From: an uncultured cyanobacterium | GTDB taxonomy: Bacteria; Cyanobacteriota; Cyanobacteriia; CACIAM-69d | Length of the DNA: 40,078 nucleotides | Reading direction: 5' to 3' | Assembly (NCBI GenBank): GCA_937883785.1 | Contig: CALGDE010000151.1 | Coordinates: 1-40,078, forward strand | Part shown: positions 15,376 to 23,233 of the stretch, piece by piece | How positions within the stretch are numbered: the first letter of the stretch is position 1 | How the letters are laid out: each line of letters starts with the position of its first letter | Program-made: the position numbers and the translations under genes | Notes under the pieces: model-generated | What the model saw: only the letters and a program-made list of their open reading frames with translations | Databases searched by the model: none | Told to the model about the DNA's origin: nothing

Positions 15376-16350
15376 CTAACTTTTCGTCTCATTTTCTTCG
15401 CGGCTAATTTTGAGGACAGCCTCTTGTAAGTAGCTGGAAACAAAGGGCAAAATCGATTGATCGCGATCGCCAAGGGGACTATCAATGACAACACTGACCA
15501 GATAGGGAAAACCAGTGGGCAATTCAATGTAAGCCGCATCCAAACGCACGCGACTCATCCAGCCTGCCTTCGACCACTGCTTTGCCGTGGGGGGCAAACT
15601 TTCCCCCAGGAATCCAGTAATTTGATTGTAATCCGGGTCTAGCTGGGCGATCGCCTCAGGATCCAAATCTTGCTGAAGATATGCCATTAATTCCTGGGAT
15701 CGAGCTGCCGACACCGCTACACCACCGATGATTCCGTGAAGCATCCGGGCGATCGCTTCTGTGGTCAGCATATTGCGATTGTTGTAAGCTGCCCCCACAA
15801 ATTCCCGCTCCCGCCCGTAGGGGCCGTCCCCCCAAGTTTTTTGATTAACATTAATGGTTTCAAACTCCGACCAGTTGAAGGACTTTAGGTAGCGATTCAC
15901 AATATTTCGCTGGTGTTTCCACGCTTCAAACGGTCCGGGCGATAGCTCCGGCCCACTGCTGGTGCCGCTCAGCACGTCCACCAACAAACTGGTGGCGTCG
16001 TTGCTTGAATCCACCAAGGCATCTCGCAGGGCCCGGGTCAGCTCATCACTAGCGGGCACCATCCCCGACTCCAGCCACTCCTGAATGGCAACCCCGTAAA
16101 ACAGCTTCACCACACTGGCGGGGTAAACTTGCTCAAAGCCACGGTAGCTAAATCCCCGAGGACGATGTTTCCAAAAGTCGGCGGCAGTAAGGGCACCTCC
16201 CGTATTAATGGGAAAAGAGGGATCATAAACAATCCAAGTCAAAGCAAACTGGTTGCGGGCTAGGGTGGGATATCGCTCCCAAAGAGCTTCCAGTAGCTGC
16301 TGCCCCAGTTGATTTAACGTGTCGTCGGTGCGGAAAAATAACGGTGCCAC
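15376..16350 (-). CDS. Class A beta-lactamase-like serine hydrolase
   Basis: A 324-aa protein with the order of motifs of the class A beta-lactamase/penicillin-recognising fold: SVVK at residues 79-82 (nucleophile Ser79 and Lys82), SSN at 115-117 (SDN-type), and KAG in QWSKAGW where KTG is usual. It starts with GTG at 16350 and shows no signal peptide, so a secreted beta-lactamase is unlikely unless the start is further upstream. Cyanobacteria carry several such proteins that probably act on peptidoglycan-like amides or other esters. It ends 24 bp from the convergent acyltransferase gene. Antibiotic hydrolysis should not be assumed, given the altered third motif. Confidence 0.8.
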   Translation of the reverse strand: MAPLFFRTDDTLNQLGQQLLEALWERYPTLARNQFALTWIVYDPSFPINTGGALTAADFWKHRPRGFSYRGFEQVYPASVVKLFYGVAIQEWLESGMVPASDELTRALRDALVDSSNDATSLLVDVLSGTSSGPELSPGPFEAWKHQRNIVNRYLKSFNWSEFETINVNQKTWGDGPYGREREFVGAAYNNRNMLTTEAIARMLHGIIGGVAVSAARSQELMAYLQQDLDPEAIAQLDPDYNQITGFLGESLPPTAKQWSKAGWMSRVRLDAAYIELPTGFPYLVSVVIDSPLGDRDQSILPFVSSYLQEAVLKISREENETKS

Positions 16351-16645
16351 GGTTATTGATTAGTATCCCTTTACGATTTTTTGCGACCTTTGAAGTAGCG
16401 CCCAACTTGCCTCATCACTGGGTTAATAAGTTTGAGACAATTCAACTTAGAACAGTCATTTGAAGCAAGGGGGCAATCTACATTTTTAACGATATCTGCT
16501 CAAACTAAATTATTGAGCTAAACTGCGTCGATTGTACTAAGTCTGTGTAATCTTTTAGGGACTATTGTGGGCTAATTACTATCCAGTATTCTATGGGAAG
16601 TAATCTGAAAAATCCTGTTAAAGTCGCCACCTAACTTTCTAAAAG

Positions 16646-17428
16646 ATGTCAGAAATAGCGTCAAAGAAGCAACAGCAGTATCAAACGCCTATTGATTTAA
16701 ACTTGTATAGCTCACCAGAGTTAAAAGGGCTGGTAACCCAAGGGTCAACGGGACGCTTTCTAATCGTTAAGTCAATGATGGAGCGATCGCTTGATCAGGC
16801 GCCCGCCCAATCCATAAAATCCACCGACGCAGCGGTGGAAATACAGCTTTTAGAAGACGGATATTGCGGTTGGATTTCTAGCGCTGACCATAATCAGTTA
16901 ATGCCCGTTGTGGGAGCAGGGTATCGTCCGGTGACGGTGAGCCGTGATGAAATCGTGGGAAAAATTCCTGGGGTGATCGCCTTCGCGGGAGAAGCAATGA
17001 CCGTTCCCAACAAATACCTGTGGGGGGGGACGACTGCCCCAAATTATGACTGTTCAGGATTAGTACAGGCAGCTTTTGCCTCGGTAGGTGTTTGGCTACC
17101 TCGCGATTCTTACCAGCAAGAAGCGTGGACAAAAACCGTAGAAAAAGATGAATTAGAACCGGGGGATTTGATCTTTTTCTCCCAAAAGAACGCACTGAAA
17201 GGAAAAATTGATCATGTGGCGTTGTTTATTGGCAATGACGAATACATACACAGTTCTGGCTATGAACAGGGTCGTGGAGGGATTGCCATTGATTCCCTAA
17301 GTCCTAAAACCTTAGATTCCCTTGAGAAAAAACCTGGCGATTCTATTGCTAAGCTTTACGCGTCTCAGGTGTGTAGCTTCGGACGGATTGTGGAGAGTTA
17401 TAATCCACGAATTTTGAATGTCAGTTAG
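16646..17428 (+). CDS. NlpC/P60 cell-wall endopeptidase with N-terminal SH3-like domain
   Basis: A 260-aa cysteine peptidase. The C-terminal NlpC/P60 domain has Cys136 in NYDCSGLVQ, His190 in KIDHVALFIG and His202 in EYIHSSG, the Cys-His-His triad of the family. Residues about 15-90 resemble the bacterial SH3-like domain that precedes it in the Anabaena/Nostoc gamma-D-glutamyl-diamino acid endopeptidases; length and layout match these. It should cleave the D-Glu-gamma-diaminopimelate bond of peptide stems, probably in muropeptide recycling because no signal peptide is visible. It has its own 295-bp upstream gap and is divergent from the beta-lactamase-like gene, another cell-wall-type enzyme. 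Confidence 0.92.
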   Translation: MSEIASKKQQQYQTPIDLNLYSSPELKGLVTQGSTGRFLIVKSMMERSLDQAPAQSIKSTDAAVEIQLLEDGYCGWISSADHNQLMPVVGAGYRPVTVSRDEIVGKIPGVIAFAGEAMTVPNKYLWGGTTAPNYDCSGLVQAAFASVGVWLPRDSYQQEAWTKTVEKDELEPGDLIFFSQKNALKGKIDHVALFIGNDEYIHSSGYEQGRGGIAIDSLSPKTLDSLEKKPGDSIAKLYASQVCSFGRIVESYNPRILNVS

Positions 17429-17527
17429 AAGTTCTGACTGTAAAGAGCAAGGGTTATATTCTCAATTTAGAGAGTCTGGTTTGGGAAATCGATTTAGAAA
17501 ACACTTTCAAGAAAATTTTCTGGCGAT

Positions 17528-18106
17528 CTAGCTTGGGAAAGTAATGTAGTGCGCCGGTACGAATTTGGTGAGCCAAACACCATTGTTAGAGAGAAAAAAA
17601 TCAAGTCCTTGACGAGTCATTTCGCCACTGTCAACTTCTAAAATTACCGGTTTTCCATGGCGCTTTCCAACTGTCTCTGCTGTGATTCTCTTATCAGAAA
17701 GATGCACATATTGACGACTTTGGGACAGTAATCCCTGCTGACGAATCGAGTCTAAGAATCGGGTGGCAGTGCCGTGGAATAGCAGTTCTGGAGGGGTTTG
17801 GGAAGACAGGGATAGGTCAATTGCAATGGAGTGTCCTTGGTTGGCACGGATGCGAGTGTGATCGCCATTGAAGCAAAATCGCTGCTTATCATTCTCTGCA
17901 ACAATTTTTTCTAATTGATCTTTATTAATACTAATTCCTTGACCGTGACAATTCATTTTTATTAGTAAATCATCCACATCAGCCCACCCTTGGGGATCTA
18001 ATTTGAGGTCAATGGTTTCCGGTTGGTGCCGTAGAACTAAGCTTAAAAACTTACTGAGTTTAGTGAGTGATTTGTCTACCCTGTTTTTTGGATTGTTTCT
18101 ATTCAT
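17528..18106 (-). CDS. RNA 2'-phosphotransferase (Tpt1/KptA)
   Basis: A 192-aa protein of typical KptA length. I use the ATG at 18104-18106; an upstream ATG at 18166 would add 20 non-conserved residues. SKFLSLVLRHQPE near residues 18-30 holds the conserved R-H pair, RIRANQGHS near 86-94 and LFHGTA near 108-113 form the NAD site, and YVHLSD near 132-137 completes it. The enzyme moves a 2'-phosphate from RNA to NAD+, releasing nicotinamide. In yeast this finishes tRNA splicing; the bacterial substrate is unclear because most bacteria lack that splicing route. It is convergent with the NlpC gene and divergent from the GDT1 pair. Confidence 0.93.
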   Translation of the reverse strand: MNRNNPKNRVDKSLTKLSKFLSLVLRHQPETIDLKLDPQGWADVDDLLIKMNCHGQGISINKDQLEKIVAENDKQRFCFNGDHTRIRANQGHSIAIDLSLSSQTPPELLFHGTATRFLDSIRQQGLLSQSRQYVHLSDKRITAETVGKRHGKPVILEVDSGEMTRQGLDFFLSNNGVWLTKFVPAHYITFPS

Positions 18107-18208
18107 AATGTCTTCATAATGCCTGTACTGTGACGTGTCGGTGGGCGACTGTAATCGAAAAAACACTGTTGTAATTCACCGTAACAGTTGTAAAATTAGG
18201 AATCCCTG

Positions 18209-18649
18209 TTGATTTCAACCTACCCGTTTACCGTGCCTCAGCCTATTCTTGACCCGCCAAAACCCATTGGCGAGTCTACTCAAGTGTCCACGAATTTAGT
18301 TTCTGGTCAGGCTGCTCAAATTTCCAGCAACAGCACTGACAACAACCAAGGGGCTGAAGACTCCAGCACCTTTTTAAGTGTCTTCGGCACTACTTTTCTT
18401 GCCATTTTTGCGGCGGAGTTCGGCGATAAGACCCAGTTAGCGGTTTTGCTGATGAGCGCCGAGTCCCAGCGTCCATGGCTTGTGTTTTCTGGAGCGGCGA
18501 TCGCCCTAGTAGCCACCAGCCTTGTGGGAGTCCTTTTGGGACGTCTTCTGGCGAAACGAGTTTCCGAAAAGCTTTTGGAAAAGCTAGTGGGCGGCATTTT
18601 TCTGGTGGTGGCCATCTCTCTGCTGTGGGATATTTTGCACGCAGCCTAG
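18209..18649 (+). CDS. GDT1/UPF0016 half-protein, first repeat (probable Mn2+ transporter subunit)
   Basis: A 146-aa protein beginning with TTG behind AGGA; a GTG at 18233 is an alternative start. Residues 1-50 are a Ser/Gln/Pro-rich extension. Three membrane helices follow: about 54-78, which carries EFGDKT, the E-x-G-D-K-T motif of the UPF0016/GDT1 family, then about 88-110 and 122-145. Family members, including the cyanobacterial Mn exporter and plant PAM71, are cation/proton exchangers normally made of two such three-helix repeats in one chain. This one has only the first repeat, and the next gene encodes the second. A heterodimer is inferred. Confidence 0.87.
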   Translation: MISTYPFTVPQPILDPPKPIGESTQVSTNLVSGQAAQISSNSTDNNQGAEDSSTFLSVFGTTFLAIFAAEFGDKTQLAVLLMSAESQRPWLVFSGAAIALVATSLVGVLLGRLLAKRVSEKLLEKLVGGIFLVVAISLLWDILHAA

Positions 18650-18730
18650 TGCTTCGCTGGGGGAAGGCATCCCTGGGCAACTACTAATAAGTAACTATCA
18701 AAATCGAGTAATTGAGGGCGCTGGGATTTT

Positions 18731-19057
18731 ATGGATTGGTTGACGCATTGGTTGGCAAATGGAGAAGGGAGCTGGCAGCTTTTAGCCCTCAGCTTTGCCA
18801 CGGTGTTTTTGGCGGAGTTAGGGGACAAAAGCCAGTTGGCGGCGATCGCCCTTAGCGGCAATTCAAAATCTCCCACTGCCGTGTTCGTGGGCACCTCCGT
18901 AGCCTTGGTGACGGCGAGTGCCATTGGGGTTGTGGTGGGTGGCGGTGCCGCGTTGGTGCTACCGACGGTTTGGGTGAAAGGAGCTGCGGCGATAGGTTTT
19001 GCCGTGTTGGGAATTCGTTTGCTTTGGCCTAAGCCCAGTGACGAGGCTGAAAATTAG
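18731..19057 (+). CDS. GDT1/UPF0016 half-protein, second repeat
   Basis: A 108-aa membrane protein with three helices at about 15-38, 47-72 and 80-100. ELGDKS near residues 34-39 is the second signature motif of the family. It begins 81 bp after the stop of the first half on the same strand, so the two are probably expressed together. Helices end in a short charged tail. Each half supplies one acidic motif of the ion pathway, so neither is likely to work alone unless it forms a homodimer. Single-repeat forms are known in this family and are thought to be ancestral to the fused form. I see no yybP-ykoY manganese riboswitch upstream. Confidence 0.88.
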   Translation: MDWLTHWLANGEGSWQLLALSFATVFLAELGDKSQLAAIALSGNSKSPTAVFVGTSVALVTASAIGVVVGGGAALVLPTVWVKGAAAIGFAVLGIRLLWPKPSDEAEN

Positions 19058-19241
19058 ACTAGGAATCGAACTTGAAAATTAAGCGACAGTTCTAGGGGAG
19101 CGTGGCTGAAAAATTCAGCGGAAAAGCCAGATTTACAACGGTCACATTACGGGTTGTCCCCCCCAGACGGTATGTTTCCATTAGGGTGTTAGAGCTTCTG
19201 GGGCTTAGTGAATGATGCGCCCTGGGTAACTGGCTGAGGGA

Positions 19242-19604
19242 ATGGTGGCTATGGGCGATCGCAATCGAAAGGGAAAAGGATCTAAAAACCGGGTGGTGTA
19301 CTCGGAATTTGGCGGTTCCAGCGACGAGGCGCTGGAGCGATCCCCCGTGGAGTTGTCCCCCAGTGAGCAAAAATTACGAGTGCAGGCATCGCGCAAGGGG
19401 CGAGGCGGTAAAACGGTGACGGTGGTGTCTGGTTTTCAATGTGGTCCGGACACTTTGAAAGACTTGCTGAAAAAGCTAAAAGCCCAATGTGGCACTGGAG
19501 GAACGGTCAAAGATGACACCCTGGAACTACAGGGGGACTGCGCTGATCAGTTGGTGAAACTGTTAGTGGCGCAGGGGTATCCGGCTAAGCGCAGCGGTGG
19601 TTAA
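19242..19604 (+). CDS. SUI1/eIF1-like translation factor (YciH family)
   Basis: A 120-aa protein. The C-terminal about 75 residues are a SUI1 domain: RKGRGGKTVTVVSGF near 60-75 is the conserved basic beta-strand region, and LKKLKAQCGTGGTVKDD near 85-100 is the second hallmark, ending with the LVKLLVAQGYPAKR helix. The first about 45 residues are polar and basic. Eukaryotic eIF1 controls start-codon fidelity; E. coli YciH affects initiation fidelity in vitro and its role in vivo is unsettled. ATG at 19251 could be the start instead. The gene stands alone, with 184 bp before it and about 100 bp after it. Confidence 0.92.
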   Translation: MVAMGDRNRKGKGSKNRVVYSEFGGSSDEALERSPVELSPSEQKLRVQASRKGRGGKTVTVVSGFQCGPDTLKDLLKKLKAQCGTGGTVKDDTLELQGDCADQLVKLLVAQGYPAKRSGG

Positions 19605-19702
19605 AGGGATTTAAGGCGACGTTTGGGGCAGTTCGCCAAAGGACTTCGCCAAAGGATTTTGCTAAACAATGACGGCTAGCTGAGTGATGACATCGCAACG
19701 AG

Positions 19703-21526
19703 GTGTTTGTGAAAGGAAAACGGAAGCGGCGATCGCAACGGACTCCCAAGTGGTTGCTTTCAACGGTCCTCACCGCCTGTGGTTTTTTGCTTTCGCCAGG
19801 AAGCGCCTGGGGGGCAGAATCCATTGAATTTGTGTACGGCAGGATCCGGGCACGAATCCAGGTGTCTAGCTTAGAAGCGCTGGTAAATGACAACCGCATC
19901 GAGCCTGATCTGCGCCTGTATGCTCGCCTGTTGGAACCCGATGAAATTGAAGAAATCCGCTCTATTTTAGGAGAGCCTGCCAACGTCAATGCCCAGGTGA
20001 TTTTCAGCTTTTTAAATTCTCCCCAGGGCAACACCATTCTTCACTATCTGGCGCAGATTCTACAAAATTCTAACCAAATTCCCGACGTGCCAGCCCTCAA
20101 AGAAGCCTTGGCAGAGGCGGCAGCGGGGGAACAGGGGCTGAGCTTGCTGTCGGTGCTGCAAAATTATCCGGCAGCCAATTTACAGGTGGACTTGGGACAG
20201 GCTGTCGGCGTAGTCCAGCGCATTGAACAGGTGATGGCGATTCGCAACCGAGCTTTAGGAGTGGTGGCTGCCCAGTTTCGTCAGGAGCGTAACCGGGCGA
20301 TCGTGGCGTTTCCGCCAGATCCCAACGAAGGGACAGTGGATTTGATGGCGTCCGGTCCCTACCCGTGGTCCATGCGTTCGATTCAAACCTCTGGCGGCGA
20401 TCGCCCACTTATGCCCGTGGACGTGTATTGGCCCGGTCAGCCCAATCAGCCGAGCACTTCTAAGTCACCCCCCCGTCCCCAGCACCCCATCGTGGTGATT
20501 TCCCACGGTCTGGCCTCCAATCGCCAGGCTTTTGTGTACCTGGCACAGCACCTGGTATCCCACGGCTTTATCGTGGCGGTGCCGGAACACAAGGGCAGCG
20601 ACACAGCCTTTGTGCAGGCACTGTTAGACGGTCGAGGCAGCGAAATTGCCGATCCCCAAGATTTTGTGAACCGCAGCAAAGACGTGTCCCGCACCTTGGA
20701 TCTGCTGGAAATTATCGGACCACAGCTGCAGGGCTTGGCAGGCACCATAGACTTCGACAACACGGGCATTATTGGCCATTCCTTCGGGGGCTACACCGCT
20801 CTGGCCGTGGGCGGTGCCGAGCTGGATTTTGACCATATAAAAAATCAGTGCACCAACGATATTCTGATTCCCCGCCCCAACCCATCGCTGCTGCTGCAAT
20901 GTCAGGCGATGTTTATTAAGCCTTTCCCCAGCGATCGCTTTGTTTCCCTCCAGGACGATCGCATTAAAGCCGTGATCGCTGTTAATCCTATTGCCAGCTA
21001 CCTATTTGGTCCCCAGGGATTGCGATCGCTTCAGGTACCCACCGCGATTATCGCCAGCAGCGACGACACCATTGCCCCTCCATTGCCAGAGCAATTTCTC
21101 CCCTTCACCCAAATGCGAGCAGTGGGCAAAAAATTATTTGTAATGGTAGGAGCCAGCCATTTTTCCGTATTGCTGGACAAAAATAGCGATGTCTTTAACT
21201 TGCCAAACTTGGGCAGTTCCAATGACCCAAAGCAATATCGCACCTACTTTAAAACTTTGTCCGCTGCCTTTATGGCTCGCCATTTGCGGAACTCTCGAGG
21301 GGGCGATCGCTACTTAGACCCCCGCCAAAATGGAAAAATTCTGTCAAATTCACGCCAGCCTCTCTACAGCCTTAGCCGACTGCGGTCTGACCAATTACCT
21401 AACCCAACCCCCAACGCACCTGACCAATCTACGCCAGACAACCTGCCACTACCGTCTAATTTTGGCGTTTTTCAACAGCTACGGCAGCGTCGACAGTCAG
21501 TGCCTACAGCGCCACAGCGCCCCTGA
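19703..21526 (+). CDS. Exported alpha/beta hydrolase with DUF1400 domain
   Basis: A 607-aa protein beginning with GTG (a second GTG is two codons on). Residues 1-38 form a signal peptide with a basic start, hydrophobic WLLSTVLTACGFLL and a likely cut after AWGA. Residues about 40-170 match the DUF1400 domain common in cyanobacterial exported hydrolases. The hydrolase fold follows: VVISHGLASN near 268-277 as oxyanion region and GHSFGG with the nucleophile near Ser359, then IIASSDDTIAPP (acidic residue) and GASHFSVL (histidine). It resembles PAF-acetylhydrolase/dienelactone-hydrolase-like esterases. The last about 90 residues are Pro/Gln/Arg-rich. It probably acts on an ester in the periplasm; the substrate is unknown. 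Confidence 0.88.
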   Translation: MFVKGKRKRRSQRTPKWLLSTVLTACGFLLSPGSAWGAESIEFVYGRIRARIQVSSLEALVNDNRIEPDLRLYARLLEPDEIEEIRSILGEPANVNAQVIFSFLNSPQGNTILHYLAQILQNSNQIPDVPALKEALAEAAAGEQGLSLLSVLQNYPAANLQVDLGQAVGVVQRIEQVMAIRNRALGVVAAQFRQERNRAIVAFPPDPNEGTVDLMASGPYPWSMRSIQTSGGDRPLMPVDVYWPGQPNQPSTSKSPPRPQHPIVVISHGLASNRQAFVYLAQHLVSHGFIVAVPEHKGSDTAFVQALLDGRGSEIADPQDFVNRSKDVSRTLDLLEIIGPQLQGLAGTIDFDNTGIIGHSFGGYTALAVGGAELDFDHIKNQCTNDILIPRPNPSLLLQCQAMFIKPFPSDRFVSLQDDRIKAVIAVNPIASYLFGPQGLRSLQVPTAIIASSDDTIAPPLPEQFLPFTQMRAVGKKLFVMVGASHFSVLLDKNSDVFNLPNLGSSNDPKQYRTYFKTLSAAFMARHLRNSRGGDRYLDPRQNGKILSNSRQPLYSLSRLRSDQLPNPTPNAPDQSTPDNLPLPSNFGVFQQLRQRRQSVPTAPQRP

Positions 21527-21566
21527 TAAACTCAAGGGCAAGCCTTCCCAACAAGGTGAAAACTAA

Positions 21567-21692
21567 AGGCTGTCATCATTCAAGCTCTAAAACCAGTGCC
21601 CGTGAGGACTTCAGCCCCTATGCGTTTTGTTTCGAAAGGGCGTGCATTACCTACCGTGTCTGGCTCTTGACCCTTAACTGATGACACGCCCT
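21567..21692 (-). repeat. MITE-like element, copy D
   Basis: The plus strand runs from AGGCTGTCATCATT at 21567 to GATGACACGCCCT ending at 21692, so it is reversed relative to copies A and B. It shares the GACTTC-CCCCTA block, TTTTGTTTCGAAAGGGCGTG and the termini with copy C. The inner CACTGC stem is lost. It lies between the convergent ends of the hydrolase gene and psbN. Confidence 0.65.
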
Positions 21693-21704
21693 GACTATTA
21701 ATTC

Positions 21705-21802
21705 TGTATTCAAAGAATGTTGTATTCAAAGAATGCTGGGAACTGCCGTCTTTGCCGCACCAAATCTTGAAATTTATCGAGCAAGCAAAAGTAACAGCCC
21801 CC
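21705..21802. repeat. 16-bp tandem repeat followed by a decayed half MITE-like copy
   Basis: TGTATTCAAAGAATG occurs at 21705-21719 and again at 21721-21735. From about 21736 to 21802 the sequence aligns loosely, in the A/B orientation, with the right half of the element: GTCTTTG, CTTGA-ATTT, and AAGTAACAGCCCCC at the end. It may be a second insertion next to copy D. Similarity is weak and judged by eye. Confidence 0.35.
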
Positions 21803-21813
21803 GGCAACCAAGC

Positions 21814-21957
21814 TTAGTCCTCGTGGTCTTCAAAAGGATCGCTTAGCTCCGCAGACGGAGGACCGAAAGACAAGTAAATCGAATAAGCAGTAACGCCGAG
21901 AAGAATGGTGCAGACGACCATACCAACGGAAAAAGCGGGATCTGAAGCTTCAACCAT
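21814..21957 (-). CDS. psbN: Photosystem II protein N
   Basis: A 47-aa protein encoded on the minus strand from ATG at 21955-21957 to TAA at 21814-21816. It has a single membrane helix (about residues 10-32, including [18 protein letters not shown]) and the conserved tail [17 protein letters not shown], which is the PsbN signature. PsbN is not a stable part of photosystem II; in tobacco it is needed for assembly and repair. As in other cyanobacteria and plastids it is antisense-oriented next to psbH. The 318-bp divergent gap separates the two starts. Identification is firm despite the small size. Confidence 0.96.
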   Translation of the reverse strand: MVEASDPAFSVGMVVCTILLGVTAYSIYLSFGPPSAELSDPFEDHED

Positions 21958-22275
21958 AATTCTGAATGATATCTAAACGTAAAGTTTGTTGAACTATATT
22001 CAGCGATCTTAACCGAATTCGCGGGCAATACCCACAGTCGCTCTTAACTTTTGTGCCCCTCAGCCTTCTTCTGACGCTGAGAATCGGTTCTAGGTTCGCC
22101 CTGGTAAATTTATGCTGTCTCCACGCTTGCTGCCTGTATTTTGATACAATGCGGCGACAGCACATGACACGTGGCGAACTGTCAGCGTCGTTGGCAGTTA
22201 CAAGTGGCGATTAACATTTTAGTTAAGATAAACGTCAGAAACAGTTAGTCCTAATAAGATTAGGGTAAGTACAAA
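21958..22275. promoter_or_regulatory. psbN-psbH divergent promoter region
   Basis: This 318-bp gap should hold promoters for psbN (minus) and psbH (plus). Near psbH, TTAAGATAA-like and TAATAAGATTAGGG sequences at about 22222-22265 are candidate -10 and leader elements, and GGGTAA about ten bases before the ATG is a weak ribosome-binding candidate. I cannot choose a transcription start. No ORF is supported. Confidence 0.5.
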
Positions 22276-22479
22276 ATGGCTCAACAAACACGCCTAGGAA
22301 ACATCCTGCGGCCTTTGAATTCCGAATACGGTAAAGTTTCTCCCGGTTGGGGCACTACCCCCCTAATGGGCGTCTTCATGGGACTTTTTCTGGTATTCCT
22401 GCTAATTATTTTGCAAGTTTACAACTCCTCAATTTTGATTGATGGCGTCAACGTAGACTGGCGTTCCCTCGGCAACTAA
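22276..22479 (+). CDS. psbH: Photosystem II protein H
   Basis: A 67-aa single-pass photosystem II subunit of normal cyanobacterial length. The N-terminus [21 protein letters not shown] is stromal/cytoplasmic and lacks the long phosphorylated extension of plants. The helix spans about residues 28-50 ([18 protein letters not shown]), and the lumenal end is [14 protein letters not shown]. PsbH sits near CP47 and helps bicarbonate binding and electron transfer between the quinones. It is transcribed alone toward tatA, with a strong terminator 80 bp after its stop, so read-through into tatA is unlikely to be major. Confidence 0.97.
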   Translation: MAQQTRLGNILRPLNSEYGKVSPGWGTTPLMGVFMGLFLVFLLIILQVYNSSILIDGVNVDWRSLGN

Positions 22480-22559
22480 TTGGCCAGGGCTGCGGATATT
22501 TTTCCGCTTTCAATAAATTGCGAGACTTGATTTTGCATTAGTTCCGTAATTTATTTATG

Positions 22560-22584
22560 AATCCCGGTCTAGCCGGGATTTTTT
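22560..22584 (+). terminator. Intrinsic terminator after psbH
   Basis: AATCCCGG (22560-22567) and CCGGGATT (22573-22580) form a perfect 8-bp GC-rich stem with a 5-nt loop, followed by TTTT to 22584. This is a classical intrinsic terminator for psbH, separating it from tatA. Confidence 0.85.
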
Positions 22585-22654
22585 GTGAATGTTTACCGGC
22601 TCACCTTCCCGGTTTATCTTCAAACCATCAGACGATTTCTAGGACGCAAAAACC

Positions 22655-22984
22655 ATGAATGTTTTTGGCATTGGCTTACCGGAAATGATGCTAATTGGCG
22701 TCGTTGCTCTCTTAGTATTTGGTCCTAAAAAGCTGCCAGAAATTGGACGGAGCCTAGGGAAAACAATTCGCAGTTTCCAGGATGCGTCAAAGGAGTTTGA
22801 AACCGAGTTTAAACGTGAGGCGGAACGGGTGGAAGAATCGGTAAAAGCGCCTATGAAAGCCACCTTGGAAGAGCGTCCTCCCGCTGCGTTGGAATCGTCC
22901 GAGCCCCCGGCAACGGTGGATGCGGAAGTGAATGAGCCCGCTGAGGTGACCGCCACAGAAAAGTCAGACGAAGCCTCAGCGTAA
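22655..22984 (+). CDS. tatA: Sec-independent translocase TatA/E-type subunit
   Basis: A 109-aa TatA-type protein. One N-terminal membrane helix (about 5-21, GIGLPEMMLIGVVALLVFG) is followed by the hinge FGPKKLPEIGRSLGK and an amphipathic helix to about residue 50. The remaining about 55 residues are acidic and Glu/Ala/Pro-rich, presumably disordered. TatA oligomers form the pore that moves folded twin-arginine proteins across thylakoid and plasma membranes. The glutamate at residue 10 before the helix favours TatA/B-type placement, and the short tail favours TatA over TatB. The gene follows the psbH terminator and precedes MITE-like copy B, so it is probably monocistronic. Confidence 0.93.
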   Translation: MNVFGIGLPEMMLIGVVALLVFGPKKLPEIGRSLGKTIRSFQDASKEFETEFKREAERVEESVKAPMKATLEERPPAALESSEPPATVDAEVNEPAEVTATEKSDEASA

Positions 22985-23020
22985 AATCTTTTCTGGCTTC
23001 CCAGTAGTGGTCTGCGGCTT

Positions 23021-23150
23021 AGGGCGTGTCATCAATCCACTGCTAGCAGCTTTACGCAGTGGAGAGTAAACGCCTTAGCAAAGCCAAAAAATCTAGGGGT
23101 TAAAGCCTTCGCCGCTAATAGCTTTGAGAGGTAGACAATGACAGACCCCA
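23021..23150 (+). repeat. MITE-like element, copy B
   Basis: A 130-bp copy starting AGGGCGTGTCATCAAT. It shows nested stems: GGCGTGT (23023-23029) against ACGCC near 23070-23074 outside, and CCACTGC (23037-23043) against GCAGTGG (23056-23062) inside. The centre has AAAAAATCTAGGGGTTAAAG and AATAGCTTTGA, and the end is GACAGACCCC. It lies between tatA and the TRAP small permease gene. Confidence 0.75.
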
Positions 23151-23233
23151 GTTATTTATCAGCTATTTTTTGGCTATTTGTGACTCAGCTACTTAGCGTG
23201 TATTTTCCTTAGCTACTTTTTCTCGTCGTTTTT

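Noticed and set aside
18107-18208. Manganese (yybP-ykoY) riboswitch before the GDT1 pair
   Set aside because: The gap is only about 100 bp and the conserved riboswitch loops are not visible.
19092-19370. Minus-strand ORF opposite the SUI1-like gene
   Set aside because: It is a shadow of the real gene; its composition is Ser/His-rich without domain pattern, while the plus strand encodes a clear SUI1 domain.
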